DNA of 64,000 nucleotides from assembly GCA_020698575.1 (NCBI GenBank), contig CM036251.1, positions 32,987,288 through 33,051,287 on the forward strand, in the 5' to 3' direction. Each line of letters begins with the position of its first letter. Within the stretch, counting starts at the first letter, position 1. Source of the DNA: Bostrychus sinensis (taxonomy: Eukaryota; Chordata; Actinopteri; Gobiiformes; Eleotridae). A program made the position numbers and the translations under genes. Shown here piece by piece: positions 44,538 to 56,098 of this stretch. The notes below the pieces were generated by a model. It saw only the letters and a program-made list of their open reading frames with translations, ran no database searches and had not been told where the DNA came from.

Positions 44538-44630
44538 TTAAGTTGGATCCCTTTCCTGGTGCAAGCCTCTCCATTTATCCAGGTTTGGCGTCGGCACAAA
44601 AACTATACTGGCTTGTGAACCCATGTGGCT
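44538..44630 (+). repeat. Unnamed dispersed fish repeat, copy 2
   Basis: AGTTGGATCCCTTTCCTGGT, CTCCATTTATCCAGGTTTGG and TATACTGGCTTGTGAACCC parallel the copy at 40420-40520. Confidence 0.6.
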
Positions 44631-45729
44631 GGAATAATTTATATATTATCTAATATCAGGGGAGTCACTGAGGAGAAAGCAACCAGGACATTTCAGGGGG
44701 CCCCCTCTATAGTTCAATTATATATAGGGGGGGGGGATTCACTCTAAAAGGTTTGTCCTGGGCCTGTCTCATATGGAAAAATACAGAAAGTCAGCTTAGT
44801 TTTTTTTTTTTTTTTTTTTTTTTCTAAATTCTGTTGAATTCTGTTCTATTCAAAATGTTCCATCCTGGGGCTATAGTTTTCTAAAGTCTCTTGTTATGAC
44901 AGTTCCGGCTGATTGTCCCTATTCATGGTGTTATTACAACATAAGAAAAAGTGAAAGAAAATCATCAGTATTTATTATTTTAGCAGTGGTTTAAAGGTAT
45001 AATGCCATAAGTTGAGCAGCTGGTGTTGACAGTGGAAGTGGGAGACAGCTTTTTTCGGGATGTTTTTGTTAAGATTACCTCAGATTATCCCCGTCTTTGT
45101 CATTCCACTGTCCCGCTAAGCTGCTCAGCTCCTCTCCTGTGAAATTACAAAAACAACAAACAAACAAAAGGCCGAAGAAAAAGCCTTTAAGTGCATGTAT
45201 AGGCTACCAAGAGAGACGTACAGAGGACTGAATTGCTCTCCAAGGAGACGCGCTGTTGTTGTTCGGGGCTTCGCAGAGGAGGGGTGGCGGTGGGGTGGGG
45301 GGGTGGGGGGTGGGGGGTACAGGGGGAGGGTGGAAAGTTCACATGGGCAGCCTCAACAAGGTACACATCCATCCGAGCAGTAGAGGAATGGAGAGAGAAA
45401 CAATAGCGAGGCAGTAATTTAGCCCGATGGGTGTTGCGAGTGTTAGTGGAGGAATGCTAATGGACAGACAGGGGAGGGTCTTTCAGCGGTGAGGGAGACG
45501 GTAAACAGAGGAAAAAATCCCAAGAGAAATTCCTGATAGAAAACAAATATTGTACTGAGAACCTCATTATTGTTAGTTTAAGTAGAGGCATATATTCATA
45601 CAGTTTTTAGCACGTCTTAAAATGATAGTGTTGTGTGAGACGGTTAATTATTGAGTCTGAAAATAGCTCTTAAAACAAAACTTGTAACAAGGAAAAAATC
45701 ATTCAATTAAGCTATACTGTATGTGTGAC
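44631..45729. other. Spacer with G and T runs
   Basis: G run at 44728-44737, T run at 44800-44823 and a G-rich tract at 45285-45328 with repeated GGGGTGGGG blocks (a G-quadruplex candidate). Nothing else recognised. Confidence 0.5.
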
Positions 45730-45985
45730 TGCTGGGTGGAGTCTGCATGTCCTCCACGTGTTACCATGGGTTTTCTCTGGGTACTCCGGCTACCTCCCAC
45801 CGTCCAAAGATATGCTTGTGTAAGGAGAAATGGTGACTCTTAATTGCCCCTTGAATGAATAGGATGGCTGTCTATCATGTGTTAGCTGGCCATGTGTCCT
45901 GGGTGTAACCTGCATGCGGCCCATAGTTGCAGAGATAGGCTCCAGCCACCAGTGAACCTAAACAGGAATATGTGGACAGTATTGG
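45730..45985 (+). mobile_element. 5'-truncated SINE family A
   Basis: It begins inside the body (CTGGGTGGAGTCTGCATGTC) and follows the full copy through TACTCCGGCTACCTCCCACC, GAAATGGTGACTCTTAATTG, CCTGGGTGTAACCTGC and ATAGGCTCCAGCCACC. The tRNA-like head is missing. Confidence 0.8.
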
Positions 45986-46027
45986 TTTGTTTTAAGCTTA
46001 ATGACTGCTTTACTGTTATCATTAATA

Positions 46028-46541
46028 TTAAAGGGGCTATATTATGCTTTTTTGTATATTTTAAATGAATTTAGGACACATCTAGATCAGCAGCTTACAT
46101 TTTGTTGGTCAGAAAACTGCAATAAATATTGGAAAGAAAAACAAAACGGTATTTGTAGAAACTCATTATTTGACTCAGAGACCCTGTCACTTTAAGAGCC
46201 CTCCTTCATTGCTGTCCCACTGCTGTGTCCCAAGTGCTGTGTTTAAGTGTTGTCCACTGCAGTTCAGGGGTGGGTTTGTTTGTGGGTTGCTGTGGGGGAG
46301 GTGTGAGCTGGAGCAGTGCTTCCTGAACAGGACAAGGGCCATGAAGGGGGGAGGGGCATGGTCAGGTGGAAAAGGCAGACACCGGTGAAACGAACCATTT
46401 TGGCCTCTCACAAACTCAATGTAAAAGAATAGAGGATTACTCAAATAGGCATGAAAAACAAAAACAACTCCAGGTATGTTTTTGATGAGGGAACAACATT
46501 TTAACATGGTCGAAAGATCAGAAAAGTCGATTTTGCAAACC
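46028..46541 (+). mobile_element. TTAA-flanked MITE with diverged centre
   Basis: The left end TTAAAGGGGCTATATTATGC matches the family. The 3' part CAATGTAAAAGAATAGAGGA, AACAACTCCAGGTATGTTTT and CGAAAGATCAGAAAAGTC matches 37570-37650 and 21060-21105. The right terminus has decayed. Confidence 0.7.
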
Positions 46542-48465
46542 TTCAGGTACTGACCTTGAGTACTTGCCTTATGCAAAGACTTAAGTTTAGTTAAGTGAGT
46601 TTATTTCAGTCACATAAAAGTATAATCATTTGTACAAAACCACTTTGTAGTACATATACAAATACAGTTCATATAGTACATATATACAAACACAAAAGAG
46701 ATAACCTTTTAACTGAAAAGGTGTAGGCTGCAGCTATAGCTTATTATGCCTACCCTTTATACTTTACTACATCCACCCTGTGATAAATAGACAATTGAAA
46801 ATGATCTCTTCATTTTTTGACATAAAAACAAACTCATTTTTATATTTGTTGTTAAAATTATTTTTTGAAAGTTTTTAAGAGTAAATTAGTGAATTACTCC
46901 TCTTAAGTTCATCTGTAATACTAGTATTCCACATGGTTAAGAGAAATACAGTTCTTTTTTACATTACTTCTAACTAACTGACTTTCTGTTGAAGCCTTCT
47001 CTGTGTCTTTCTTTCTCAGTGACAGACCCTCCTGCCAGTCGTATTATTAGCAATGCTACTAACAAATTAGGTTTACCATTAGCTTCATTAGCTGGCAAAT
47101 GCTATCAATCATTAGCAAGACCACATTAATGTGAGTGCCATCCATCCAATTCTTGAAAATGTTCAAAACAAATACAAAAGTCCAGTCAGATAGCTTAAAA
47201 GATGCATGAGTATAGACAAAGTTGTGCAGTTAAACATATCAAATGAAGGGCAGTGCATGTTATATTCAAGGTAACAATGTCTAGTAAGGAAGGCTGTTGT
47301 TACCCTGAGGTATTTGTACACCAGTGCTAATACATTTTACCTTTAAATCTCATCCAATCACAGTGAAGGTCAGCTGTAGATTAGGGGGGTGGGGGGGTGC
47401 TCTAGTCCTGGTTGGCCTCTGCTTTCTTATTAGACCGATCTAATTGTTTGGACATTAGCGTCACTGTTCATTTGCAAGCGAAAAGCCCTCTGCTGTTTTA
47501 CAAATGTTTCTGGACTTTTCCCCCCTCAGAGCGCCCCTTACGCTGCAGTATTGATTCCCAGGGATCTCTTGGTGCCTCCAGGTGAGCGAGCTGTGGTCAG
47601 TCTGTCCAATTAAACAGACAAACAAAAGGGCAAAAACCAGAGCGGGAATACCAAGAACCGGACTTCTAAAGGTCCTTTCTGATACCCCATCCCTGTTTTG
47701 GTTTGAAAGCGGACCCCATTTCACTCCCCAAGGCGGTCTGGGAATGTTTTTGGAGTAGTAAACGGGAGCACGCGGGAGACTCCCTTCATTCTTTCATCAT
47801 TGTCGGGTATGGTGCTTCTATTCCCAGTCCAAAATCAACCCCGCGGATCTTGTGTAGTTCAAAGTGAATCAGCATGGGACATGATCGCCCATTGACTATA
47901 AGAGTGAAGGCCGGGCGCACTGAATTGTTCATAATGCGTAGACAGTTGGTTCTAGGAGGTGTGTAGCTAGGCTATAGGGAAAAGTGGGCTGCCTCTGACG
48001 CCAAAAACTTGTTTTTCCATTCTTTCCCCTCCTCTATGCAAATGCTGGGAGTGACAGACAAGTGTGGGCTGATAGGAAGAAATGTGTTTTTGAATTCCAA
48101 AACAGGATGTGGAGAGACCCCTCGGATTGTTCCTGAAATATCTCAGCACAATCTACGTCCTTTGTGAGAACCAGATAACAGGAATTCAATAAGGAGCTCT
48201 GAGTCACTGGTATAAAGGGCAGCATTCAGAGTTTGATCATATGTGTGTGTTCAAGGAAGAGACAGTCGAGGATAGAAGTATGTGCTGTTTGGAGAATTAT
48301 TGAGGCTCATACTGTGGGCTATCATGGTCTTTTTTTTTCTTTCTTTTTTTTTCTTTTTTTTTTTACAGTGGTGTAAAGTGCTAAACGACATAATTTAACT
48401 TAATGTAATTTAATGTAATTTATTTTTTTTATCTGTGGCATCTGGTGGGGAAAGTGCAGTGTGTA
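46542..48465. other. Spacer, nothing recognised
   Basis: No exon supported. 47400-47700 is complex and non-repetitive, with GATCTAATTGTTTG and GTCCAATTAAAC, and could be noncoding regulatory DNA. A pyrimidine run lies at 48328-48365. Confidence 0.4.
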
Positions 48466-49085
48466 AGGCCCTGTCCCAATACTCGCACTTGTGCCCATCA
48501 AATGTGCGTTCATGCTGAGGGGCGCAAGTGCGTAGTGTGTCCCAATTCTCTTCAAAGTTTGTAACCACACTTCACCATGCACTTCACTGCACACTTCCAG
48601 TAAGTGTGGATCAGAGTGGACTTCGCTGAAGTATATTACCCATAATGCATTTCATTGTGATGTTTTCAAACGATGCTACATTTGTTTCTTAGCAACTTAT
48701 CAGTGAGTGCTAACTTTCATAAATGAAAAGTAACACATTAACAGCTCAACTGGTGGAAATTTTAAAAGAAAGTGCCTATTGTCCAGGTAACAACTCTGTT
48801 AAAACATTAAACACTTAAGATCTTTCTGTTTCAAAATAATCCTCAGCTGTTATTAACTTTCAGATAAACCCAGCAGCAGTTTAGCAAACACACAGCTAAA
48901 ATTGCTGTTTATTGTATTAAATGGTTTTACCTGGTGACTTTCATAGCACAAGTGTCCAAAAAGTGTGGACTATCCCAATTCTCCTTTTTAACCCCCCTGC
49001 ACCCTCATGCACTCACACACTTCATGCACTTTCAGAAAATGCACACTTCAACAAAGTGTGTAGTGCGGGTATTGAGACAGGGCCT
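48466..49085. mobile_element. 620-bp TIR element, AGGCCCTGTC(C/T)CAATAC ends
   Basis: The left end AGGCCCTGTCCCAATACTCG and the complement of the right end AGGCCCTGTCTCAATACCCG are inverted copies, and both continue into GCACT(T/A). The interior repeats CACTTCA/AAGTGTG words and CCCATAATGCATTTCA. No coding frame; target duplication unclear. A right-end fragment of the same family lies at 58800-59008. Similar elements are very common in fish; superfamily not assigned. Confidence 0.75.
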
Positions 49086-49250
49086 AAGTCTCCAAGAACA
49101 GCTATGGTATCCTTACAGGGACATGCTGCTGCAAAAATCAATTTGTTTATAAATCCTTCAAACCTTCATACAAGAATGTGTGCTCATAAAGTAACACGTG
49201 TGCTTCTTCTCAGTTTGTGATCTCCATGCAGTTGTTAGAAAAGGATGTAA
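49086..49250 (+). repeat. Dispersed CCCTGCAGGG-type repeat, copy
   Basis: AACAGCTATGGTATCCTTAC, AGGGACATGCTGCTGC and CCTTCAAACCTTCATACA follow the order of the 42.97 kb unit. It starts directly at the right end of the TIR element. Confidence 0.6.
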
Positions 49251-51473
49251 TACAATCAAAATGGTAAACAAATGCAAGAATTATTTCAATGTGAGCACAC
49301 TGAAAATACAACTACTACTAATAGGCTATATAGGTAATAATATGTGACAAGGTATTCCATTTTTTTAATAATGTGCAGTAGAACAGCCACAATTTAAGTC
49401 CAGCCACAAGGGGTCACTCCTTTAAAACTATGCCAACTTAATATGCAAATCAGAGGCAGATGATTTGCTGGGGCGAAGAGTCAAAAGACGAAGAGATGCT
49501 GTTTGACCATTTGAGTGCCAATTTATCCCAGTTTTCTTCTTCTTGTTTACTGGCAGGTGTGACGTAACTAACCTACCTAACTGACAAAAGTGAAAAACTA
49601 AATTTTTACTGAACAACCTAGTTTCTTTTAAAAACACAAACAGTGCTTATGCCTTTCCTCTTAGCTTTTTGCGTTTATTCCAAGTTCTTTCATCGGCTGC
49701 TCCAGCTTTCCCTTTGCCTTTCTTTACTTACAACCAGGGCTTAATTTGAAGGGAAACAAGATTTAGACAAGACAAGATCATTTATTTTTTTATAATAATA
49801 TATATAATTAATATATAATTTTTATTCAATGACTTTTTCCTCCAAAATTTGGTTTTCCTTTACTTCTGGCTTTAAGTACTGCTTACATCTACTACATTTT
49901 TAGCTTTCTAAAAATTAGGATGACTTCTGAAAGCTAATCCCTGGTGTCCACAGTTAGCCCATAGTCCAGACCGGATGTTTACTTTAAAATGTGGTGACCA
50001 GCTCCAAAAAAATGAATAAATAAATAAATAAAAATAATGAAAAACTCAAGTGCTTTAGGAAAAAAAAAACTTGTAATAATAAAAATAAGAATCCATAAAT
50101 GCAAAACCGAAAATGTCAACACTGCTCACTTTTTATTTTATTTTTTAATTTAATTTAATATGATTTAATTTTTTTTTTTTTATCATTTTCTTTTATTTTA
50201 CATTTATTGTGTTTTTTTTTTTGTTTTTTTGTTTTTTTTGTTTTGTTTTTTGCAAATGGCAATAAAATCAGAGCAAATGTGGTTGAGACCAAACATTTGT
50301 GAACACTTGGGTGTTAAAGTATGTGTTTTGTGTGGGCTGGTGTTGGAGTGACAAAGAGGAGCTGAGTGCAGAAAGGTTAGAACCACACTCGAGTGAGGGA
50401 GGTGCTTTAGCGGGCTTGTGTTCTCCCGTGGGTGTACTGCAGTAACATAGTAATCCTCATTAATGTTTATAGCTCTAGATTCTGCATGTATGTGTGTTAT
50501 ATGAATGTGTTATATGTTTGTAGATGTTCTCTTTTGGATACTTCTCTTCGTGAGAATGGCATATCTCTGTATTATGAAGCATGAACTAGGTCAACTTCTA
50601 TACCTAAGAGACCTTCAAGTCCCTGCACTTCAAAGGCTGGAGCCATCATGGGGGGATTCTCATCGCCTGTGTGCAAGCTACACATTTTCATATTAATTAT
50701 TTCTAGTGCTAATAAGAAGTGGAAGAAAGCTCTTGACACTTATTCAGTCAGCGTGGTTACATGCAAGAGAAGCAGAATGATTGGCTTAGTACATAGAGTT
50801 TTGCATGTAAATGTCTTACTTTGACTGGGATCATTTTAATTGGATTAACACACACCTGGATAATGGAATTTCATACTCAGCTACTGTTGCATATGGTGTG
50901 TAACAAAAGTAATAGGCTTAATAGGCTAGACATTTTCAGTATGAAAGTTCATTCACTTTCTTAGCGAGATGAAGTGGGTCTAGAACCCCTTCCCTTTAAA
51001 CTTAATTCCACCAATCATATTAGGCTGATCATAATCTGAAATGGGACGGGCTTTATCTAAGCTTGATCTGGCTGGTTGTATGTCTATCCAATTGCAGTCA
51101 GAGGTAGTTTAACCTGCATCTTTTTGATCCTAAATTGACAGGGACCTGACTAATCCTTAAGAAAAACTCAAAATAAAAAAAAATTCATGCAATTCTACTG
51201 GCAATAATATAATATAATATAATATAATATAAGATTTTGGCAGTTGTTTTGTTTTTTCTCTTAGAGTTTATAAAAAATATATATATATATATATAGCTAA
51301 AGCTGTTTTATCTGAACTTTCAAGTTGGCAACAATTTTTTCTCTTTTTGTTATGTCCATTTGCTTTTCTACTCCTGAGCTTGGCTTATTAGCATATAACT
51401 AAAAACTAGTTTATTAGCATTAGCTATGAACAAGTCAGGTTGATCCCGGATACAATCAGCCTAAATGAGGTTC
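49251..51473. other. Spacer with simple repeats
   Basis: T- and A-rich runs lie at 50140-50250. (TAATA)n lies at 51207-51232 and (AT)n at 51277-51295. No exon or element recognised. Confidence 0.55.
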
Positions 51474-51826
51474 CTCTGCAGGGTGGCTGGGCGCTCCTTT
51501 AGAGATAGGGTGAGAAGCTCAGTCCACCAGGAGGAGCTTGGTGTAGAGCTGCTGCTCGTCTACATTGAGAGGAATCCAGCTGAGGTTCGGGCATCTGTAC
51601 TGGATGCCTCCTGGACGCCTCCCTGGTGAGGGCATGTCCCACTGGGAGGAGGCCTCGGGGAAGACCTAGGACACGCTGGAGGGACTATGTCTCTCGGCCT
51701 GGCCTGGGAACACCTCGAGATCTCCCCGGTAGAGCTGGAGAAAGTGTCTGTGGAGAGGGAAGTCTGGGCATCTCGGGTTAGACCCCTGGCCCCAGAATAA
51801 GAGGAAGAAGATGGATGGAAGTCAAG
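51474..51826 (+). pseudogene. LINE 3' end, C-terminal ORF2 fragment
   Basis: The plus strand translates at 51635-51694 to CPTGRRPRGRPRTRWRDYVS, a C-terminal block found at the end of many fish LINE ORF2 proteins. Upstream text fits the same kind of element (GAGCTTGGTGTAGAGCTGCT; RMPPGRLPGE-like codons near 51600). The 3' end is AGAGGAAGAAGATGGATGG, as in LINEs with GATG-type tails (RTE/Rex-like, recalled). Frame breaks follow the block, and no reverse-transcriptase core is present. It is a short, dead, 5'-truncated copy. Confidence 0.65.
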
Positions 51827-53193
51827 TTTAACATTATGACAGGTTTAACATGTCACTTCCTCTTTTTTTAACTTAAGGGTGCTATTTTACTGTATACTAA
51901 GACTATTGTACTGTATACTAAAACCTTATGAAAGTAACATTAGGCTGTTCAGAACTTCAAAAACTTAGTAGCCTTAAAACTACGATGGGGAGTGCTGCGT
52001 GGGTACACACGTATCAAGTAAAAAGTTTAGCAGATGCTCTTTAGAAAAAAAGGGGTTACTTCTTAACTTGAAAATAGAGTAGGTTATTGTCTGCTGGGTA
52101 AAAAATCTTTGACCACTTTCCACATGTTTCCATGTTTAGAAAATAGAATCCAAGGCACTCTGTCTCTTGTATAATTAAGAAGCCTTTATTAAATCATAGC
52201 TCTTCAAGATAAAAACATATGCATCAATGCATTTTGGCTCAGCATGGCTTTCCTCACGGTGCGAGGACAAACACAGGTAATAGGTGAGTACTTCCTTATA
52301 TAGGGAGGGACCTAAGTGGCCACTCCCACACTTATTTCTAACCCTGTTTGCTTCCACAGACAATTAAATGCTTGTATCTACATAGTAATCTAATACCAGT
52401 ATAAACAGCAAGACAATATTAGTGTGTATATATGTATTTACCAACAAATTAGTAAAACAAATTAGAAGGATAGAAAAGAATATTAATACTAATAATAACA
52501 CTTAGTAACCTACTTCGATTTTATCACATTCATCTAAACTCATGCAGACAGATGTCCAGTTATATGGCTAAACACAGCTATAAGAGCATACTCCATCTAA
52601 CGAGCGCATGTAAACACACTGACTAACAAAGATACACTGCAGCTCCTCACCTGCTCTCAGCATCAATATGTTATCGATTTTCCTCCACGCACCTTTAATA
52701 CAATCACATTACAGCGGACTGATTGGTATTGAATTTCTCTTTACACTTGTATGTCAGGTGTGATCACAGCGAGCCAGGTGCCATGTTACAGAATAATAGA
52801 AAAGAGTAGGCTAAATATTGTTGCTATATGCTAATACCTGCACATTTCCAGTATGGCATCTGCCCTTTCAACTGGATTTCTCACAGTGCCTCAGCTACAA
52901 TCATACTTTTGACCTATTTCCCATCACTGCTCTACCTCTCGCTCCTACCAACTTGTCCTCTATAACACACCTGAGTGAAGATCAGAGCTAAAGGATGACA
53001 GAAAGATTGAGCGATTTAACTAAAAAAAAAAAAAAAGAAAGATGAAATATTTGGAAGGAAAAAAAAAAGACATATCGCGGAAATGGAATTAGCTGTGCAG
53101 TCCTCAAAACCCACTTTGTACTGTCACAAGCTCTTGAAGTTTATTTATAATCTCCGCTGCTAATATCTACGTGGAAAACTTATTTTTACTCTT
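51827..53193. other. Spacer; possible repeat at 52150-52330
   Basis: AAGAAGCCTTTATTAAATCA followed by CAATGCATTTTGGCTCAGCA and TGCGAGGACAAACACAGGTA resembles a common fish repeat with a GCGTTTCGGC core (from memory, uncertain). A runs lie at 53020-53035 and 53059-53068. No exon seen. Confidence 0.35.
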
Positions 53194-53207
53194 GTCGCCA
53201 TGGCAAC
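53194..53207. promoter_or_regulatory. Perfect RFX X-box match
   Basis: GTCGCCATGGCAAC fits the palindromic X-box consensus GTYRCCATRGYAAC at every position. RFX factors use this site in ciliary and MHC-type promoters and in enhancers. It lies in complex non-repetitive DNA (53080-53430), not beside a visible promoter, so an intronic enhancer or a chance match are both possible. Confidence 0.45.
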
Positions 53208-54321
53208 TGCTGTCCAGCTGACACCAGATTGGACCGGGGGATGACCTTTCCCAGCATTCGCAGCGACTTTGCAAACATCTAAGAAGCATGGGAACCGACA
53301 AGTGTGTTACAGCTATCGGCTAACATTGCTTCTCTTGAAACGCAACAAATATTTACTACCCCTCATAAATTTCAGCCGCTGAGGTAAAAACCCCAGTCTG
53401 GCTATAAACGCATGTGGGAGCCGATGATGGTGATTCATTTTGGAAAGAAAAAAAAAAAAAAAAAAAAAAACAGCTCGGCAAGAATGCTACACATTCCTCA
53501 TGGGGCTGAGAAAGGCCCTGAGAAAATAGATGAAAAATGTTATCTTGCTGGTTCATGTTAGTGCTTTGAATTTCTCATAATGCTGACATTTCTTTGCATA
53601 TGCATGAGTGTGAAGGCAATGATAAGCCTCCTATGAATCGAGGTCAAAGGTCACAATCTTTGACAGTCAACTGGGTCAATAGGAAGAAAGAGACGTACTG
53701 TACTTCAGACATATTGAATTCTCTATTGATTTCTATTGAAAAAAACATGAGCTCAACTGGAGGAAGATACAGTATGCAGTATGTATATATTTTTTTTTAC
53801 AGTGGACATAAAAATAGCAAGTAGAGACCGTGTTGATTTATTGCTGTCAAATTGGCAGTGGTATGCAAACTGGAGTCTTGGCACGGACTGAATGAGGGGA
53901 TTGCATTGCCTCCATGTGGCCATTGTTGCAAATGGAATCATCTAGGCCAACAAAAGAGGGGCTGCATTTTTAAATCATTGTAGTATATTAATATTTTGGC
54001 ATAATGTAATTAGCTGTATGCATATTTAAAAGCACGTATATTGTGCATAGTTAAAGGGGTGTTGGAATATACTGGAATATATGAGATATAGTATAGTAGG
54101 GGGAAAGTGACTTATTACTTACATTGAGAATTCTCAGCATAGTTCCAGTTTGGAGAAGCAGACAGGAGCATTCTCAACATACTCAACGACAAAGGCTTTG
54201 TGTAATGTCTGGCTGTCAATGGGGTCAGTGAAAATACACTTTTAGGAAGGTTTTTACAACTACTTCCAATGTAGTAGTTTGATACGCGAAAGGTTTATGC
54301 TAAATTTGACTGCTTTTTATG
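53208..54321. other. Spacer, nothing recognised
   Basis: 53210-53430 is non-repetitive with balanced composition. An A run lies at 53449-53470. No exon supported. Confidence 0.45.
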
Positions 54322-54329
54322 CTCTATGG

Positions 54330-54634
54330 CAGGGGGGCCCAAAGTGGGTCCCATGGGACAAACTTGACCCTTCAAGAGGTTTGATTCATCCTGCAAAGGA
54401 GTGCTGTGATTTGTAAGGGGTCTCTACTTTGATTCTGTTGTGCACTGAATAGATTGTCAATTGCTGGTAGGGAGTCTAACAAGTTTGTCTACCTAAACAA
54501 GGTAATAAGGAAGTTTAATCACAAATCTGTTTGCGTATGAATTCATAACAATCAAAAGATGAATGCGTTTGGCCGTTGTTCTACTAATACATTTCCATTT
54601 TGGCCCATGGAGAGAAAAAGTTTGGGCACCCCTG
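54330..54634. mobile_element. hAT MITE with near-perfect 8-bp target duplication
   Basis: The left end CAGGGGGGCCCAAAGTGGG and the complement of the right end CAGGGGTGCCCAAACTTTT are inverted copies, the classic hAT form. Flanks are CTCTATGG (54322-54329) and CTCTATGA (54635-54642), matching at 7 of 8 positions. CCCATGG occurs inside both ends. About 305 bp, noncoding. Confidence 0.85.
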
Positions 54635-54642
54635 CTCTATGA

Positions 54643-55093
54643 ACCACATATTTAAATGTCAGTCAATCAATAAAAGTTGAATTGGCTCTTATTACACACA
54701 GTGCATGGTTTAGCCTCCTTGTCATCATGCAGACTGTAATCATGAACATGTCAGATGGAAAGAGATTTTCCAAAATCCTCTTGGAAATCTTTCTTTTTAC
54801 CCTAAGCTTAAAATCCATTGCCAAATGTACCACTAAATTCACTTTATCCCAACTTTTGTAATAATCTTTATAATAATAGCTTAAATTTCTTACCTTTTCT
54901 TACCTTCTCAAAACGCTTTAATCCTTGTATACTTTTTTACTTGTTTTTATTGATTTTATTACATTAGCTGTAGCTGACAGCATTATGACATCATCTGCTT
55001 AAACATTAGTTGAATATTCATTAAGATTTAATGACCAGTTGTTTTATTACTGTTTTATTACTTTATTAACCTCATGAATCATTGCAAAATTAT
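54643..55093. other. Spacer, nothing recognised
   Basis: AT-rich, with T runs and TTTTATTAC words near 54930-55075. No element recognised. Confidence 0.5.
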
Positions 55094-55380
55094 TATTGGG
55101 GTGACAGTGGCTCAGGAGGTAGAGCAGTCGGTTCAAATGCCAATCTCACCCAGGTCATACTGTTGTTGCGTCCTTGGGCAAGACACTTCAGCTACCACCC
55201 TTGCCTATGTATGAATGTGCTAGATTGTGTGTGATGGTTGGAAAGGCAGAAAGGTGCAAAATGGCAGCCACATCTCTGCCTGTCTGCTCCAGGGCAGCTT
55301 TCATTAGCAACCGCTGGAATACAAAGTAAAGAGCTTTGGGTGTCCAGAAAGGCACTATATAAATCCAACGCATTACTATT
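55094..55380 (+). mobile_element. tRNA-derived SINE (family B), fullest copy
   Basis: Box A TGGCTCAGGAG is at 55108-55118 and a box B-like GGTTCAAATGC at 55130-55140; the spacing is short because of a deletion between them. The body reads CGTCCTTGGGCAAGACACTT, CTCCAGGGCAGCTTTCATTA and AGAGCTTTGGGTGTCCAGAA. The 3' end is AAGGCACTATATAAATCCAA. Directly after it, GGGGCAGCAGTAGCACAGTT (55406) looks like the start of another SINE head. Confidence 0.8.
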
Positions 55381-55702
55381 ATATTGTTGTTGTTGTTATT
55401 AATGGGGCAGCAGTAGCACAGTTGGTAAAGACATTTGCAGTGTTAATTCAGTATATATAACTTTTTTATTAAATGTTGTTTAATTACACATTTTTATTTG
55501 CTTTATTGCTGCTTTAAAGTGTTTAGTATAACATTTTCATACAATCGAACAGTGAGTGCCGACATTTTGTCAAGCTGTGTATCAGACAGTAGTATTGTCA
55601 GGTTAGTTATGGCTACCTCCATTGATGATCCTAGTGCAGGTGCAGCAGTGTGTCCGACCTGAAAGTTCTCTTCTCTTTGAAAACTGAGCCGGCCACTGTC
55701 TG

Positions 55703-55740
<38 letters not shown>

Positions 55741-55936
55741 CTCTTCTTCCCCTCTCTACTGTGTGACCGCGCATGTCCTATTAAAGCAACCACTGGCTCA
55801 GCTCGCCACCAAGACTGCTGAAATCCAGACAAGAAGTGGATTGCAATGATCATTGCTTGTTTCTCCCTGGATTCACCCGGAATGCCCTACCTGTGCAGAT
55901 TTTTTATGATGAGATAAGAGAGTGTATTGGTTAGTA
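55381..55936. other. (CT)n microsatellite and sequence before the exon candidate
   Basis: A (CT)n run lies at 55707-55738. 55740-55930 is moderately GC-rich and could be promoter or 5'UTR for the exon at 55937. CCTACCTGTGCAG ending at 55898 resembles a splice acceptor, but the frame after it meets a stop before the ATG. Confidence 0.4.
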
Positions 55937-56098
55937 ATGGAAGCGGTACTGTTGGGTCTAGACGAGGTGGTGTGCACTCGGCAGGGCTTGCTCTGGACCC
56001 TCACCTCCACAGCGCTGAAGAGGTTCAGGGGACACACCAGGAACCTGCCCCTGGGTCTGCTGCACTCTCACAGGGGGCTGTCCAGGCCCATCTACCAG
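55937..56098 (+). CDS. Candidate (alternative) first coding exon
   Basis: ATG at 55937 opens exactly 54 codons (MEAVLLGLDEVVCTRQGLLW, TLTSTALKRFRGHTRNLPLG, LLHSHRGLSRPIYQ) and ends at CAG followed by GTAGGA, a good phase-0 donor. Codon third positions are strongly GC-rich (CTG, CTC, AGG, CCC), while the flanks on both sides are AT-rich, a sign of selection for coding. The peptide is basic in its second half, with no signal peptide or known domain. An in-frame stop at 55910-55912 shows that the coding part starts here. The exon at 36551 also ends in phase 0, so both could splice to one downstream exon and give two N-termini. I do not recognise the protein. Confidence 0.5.
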
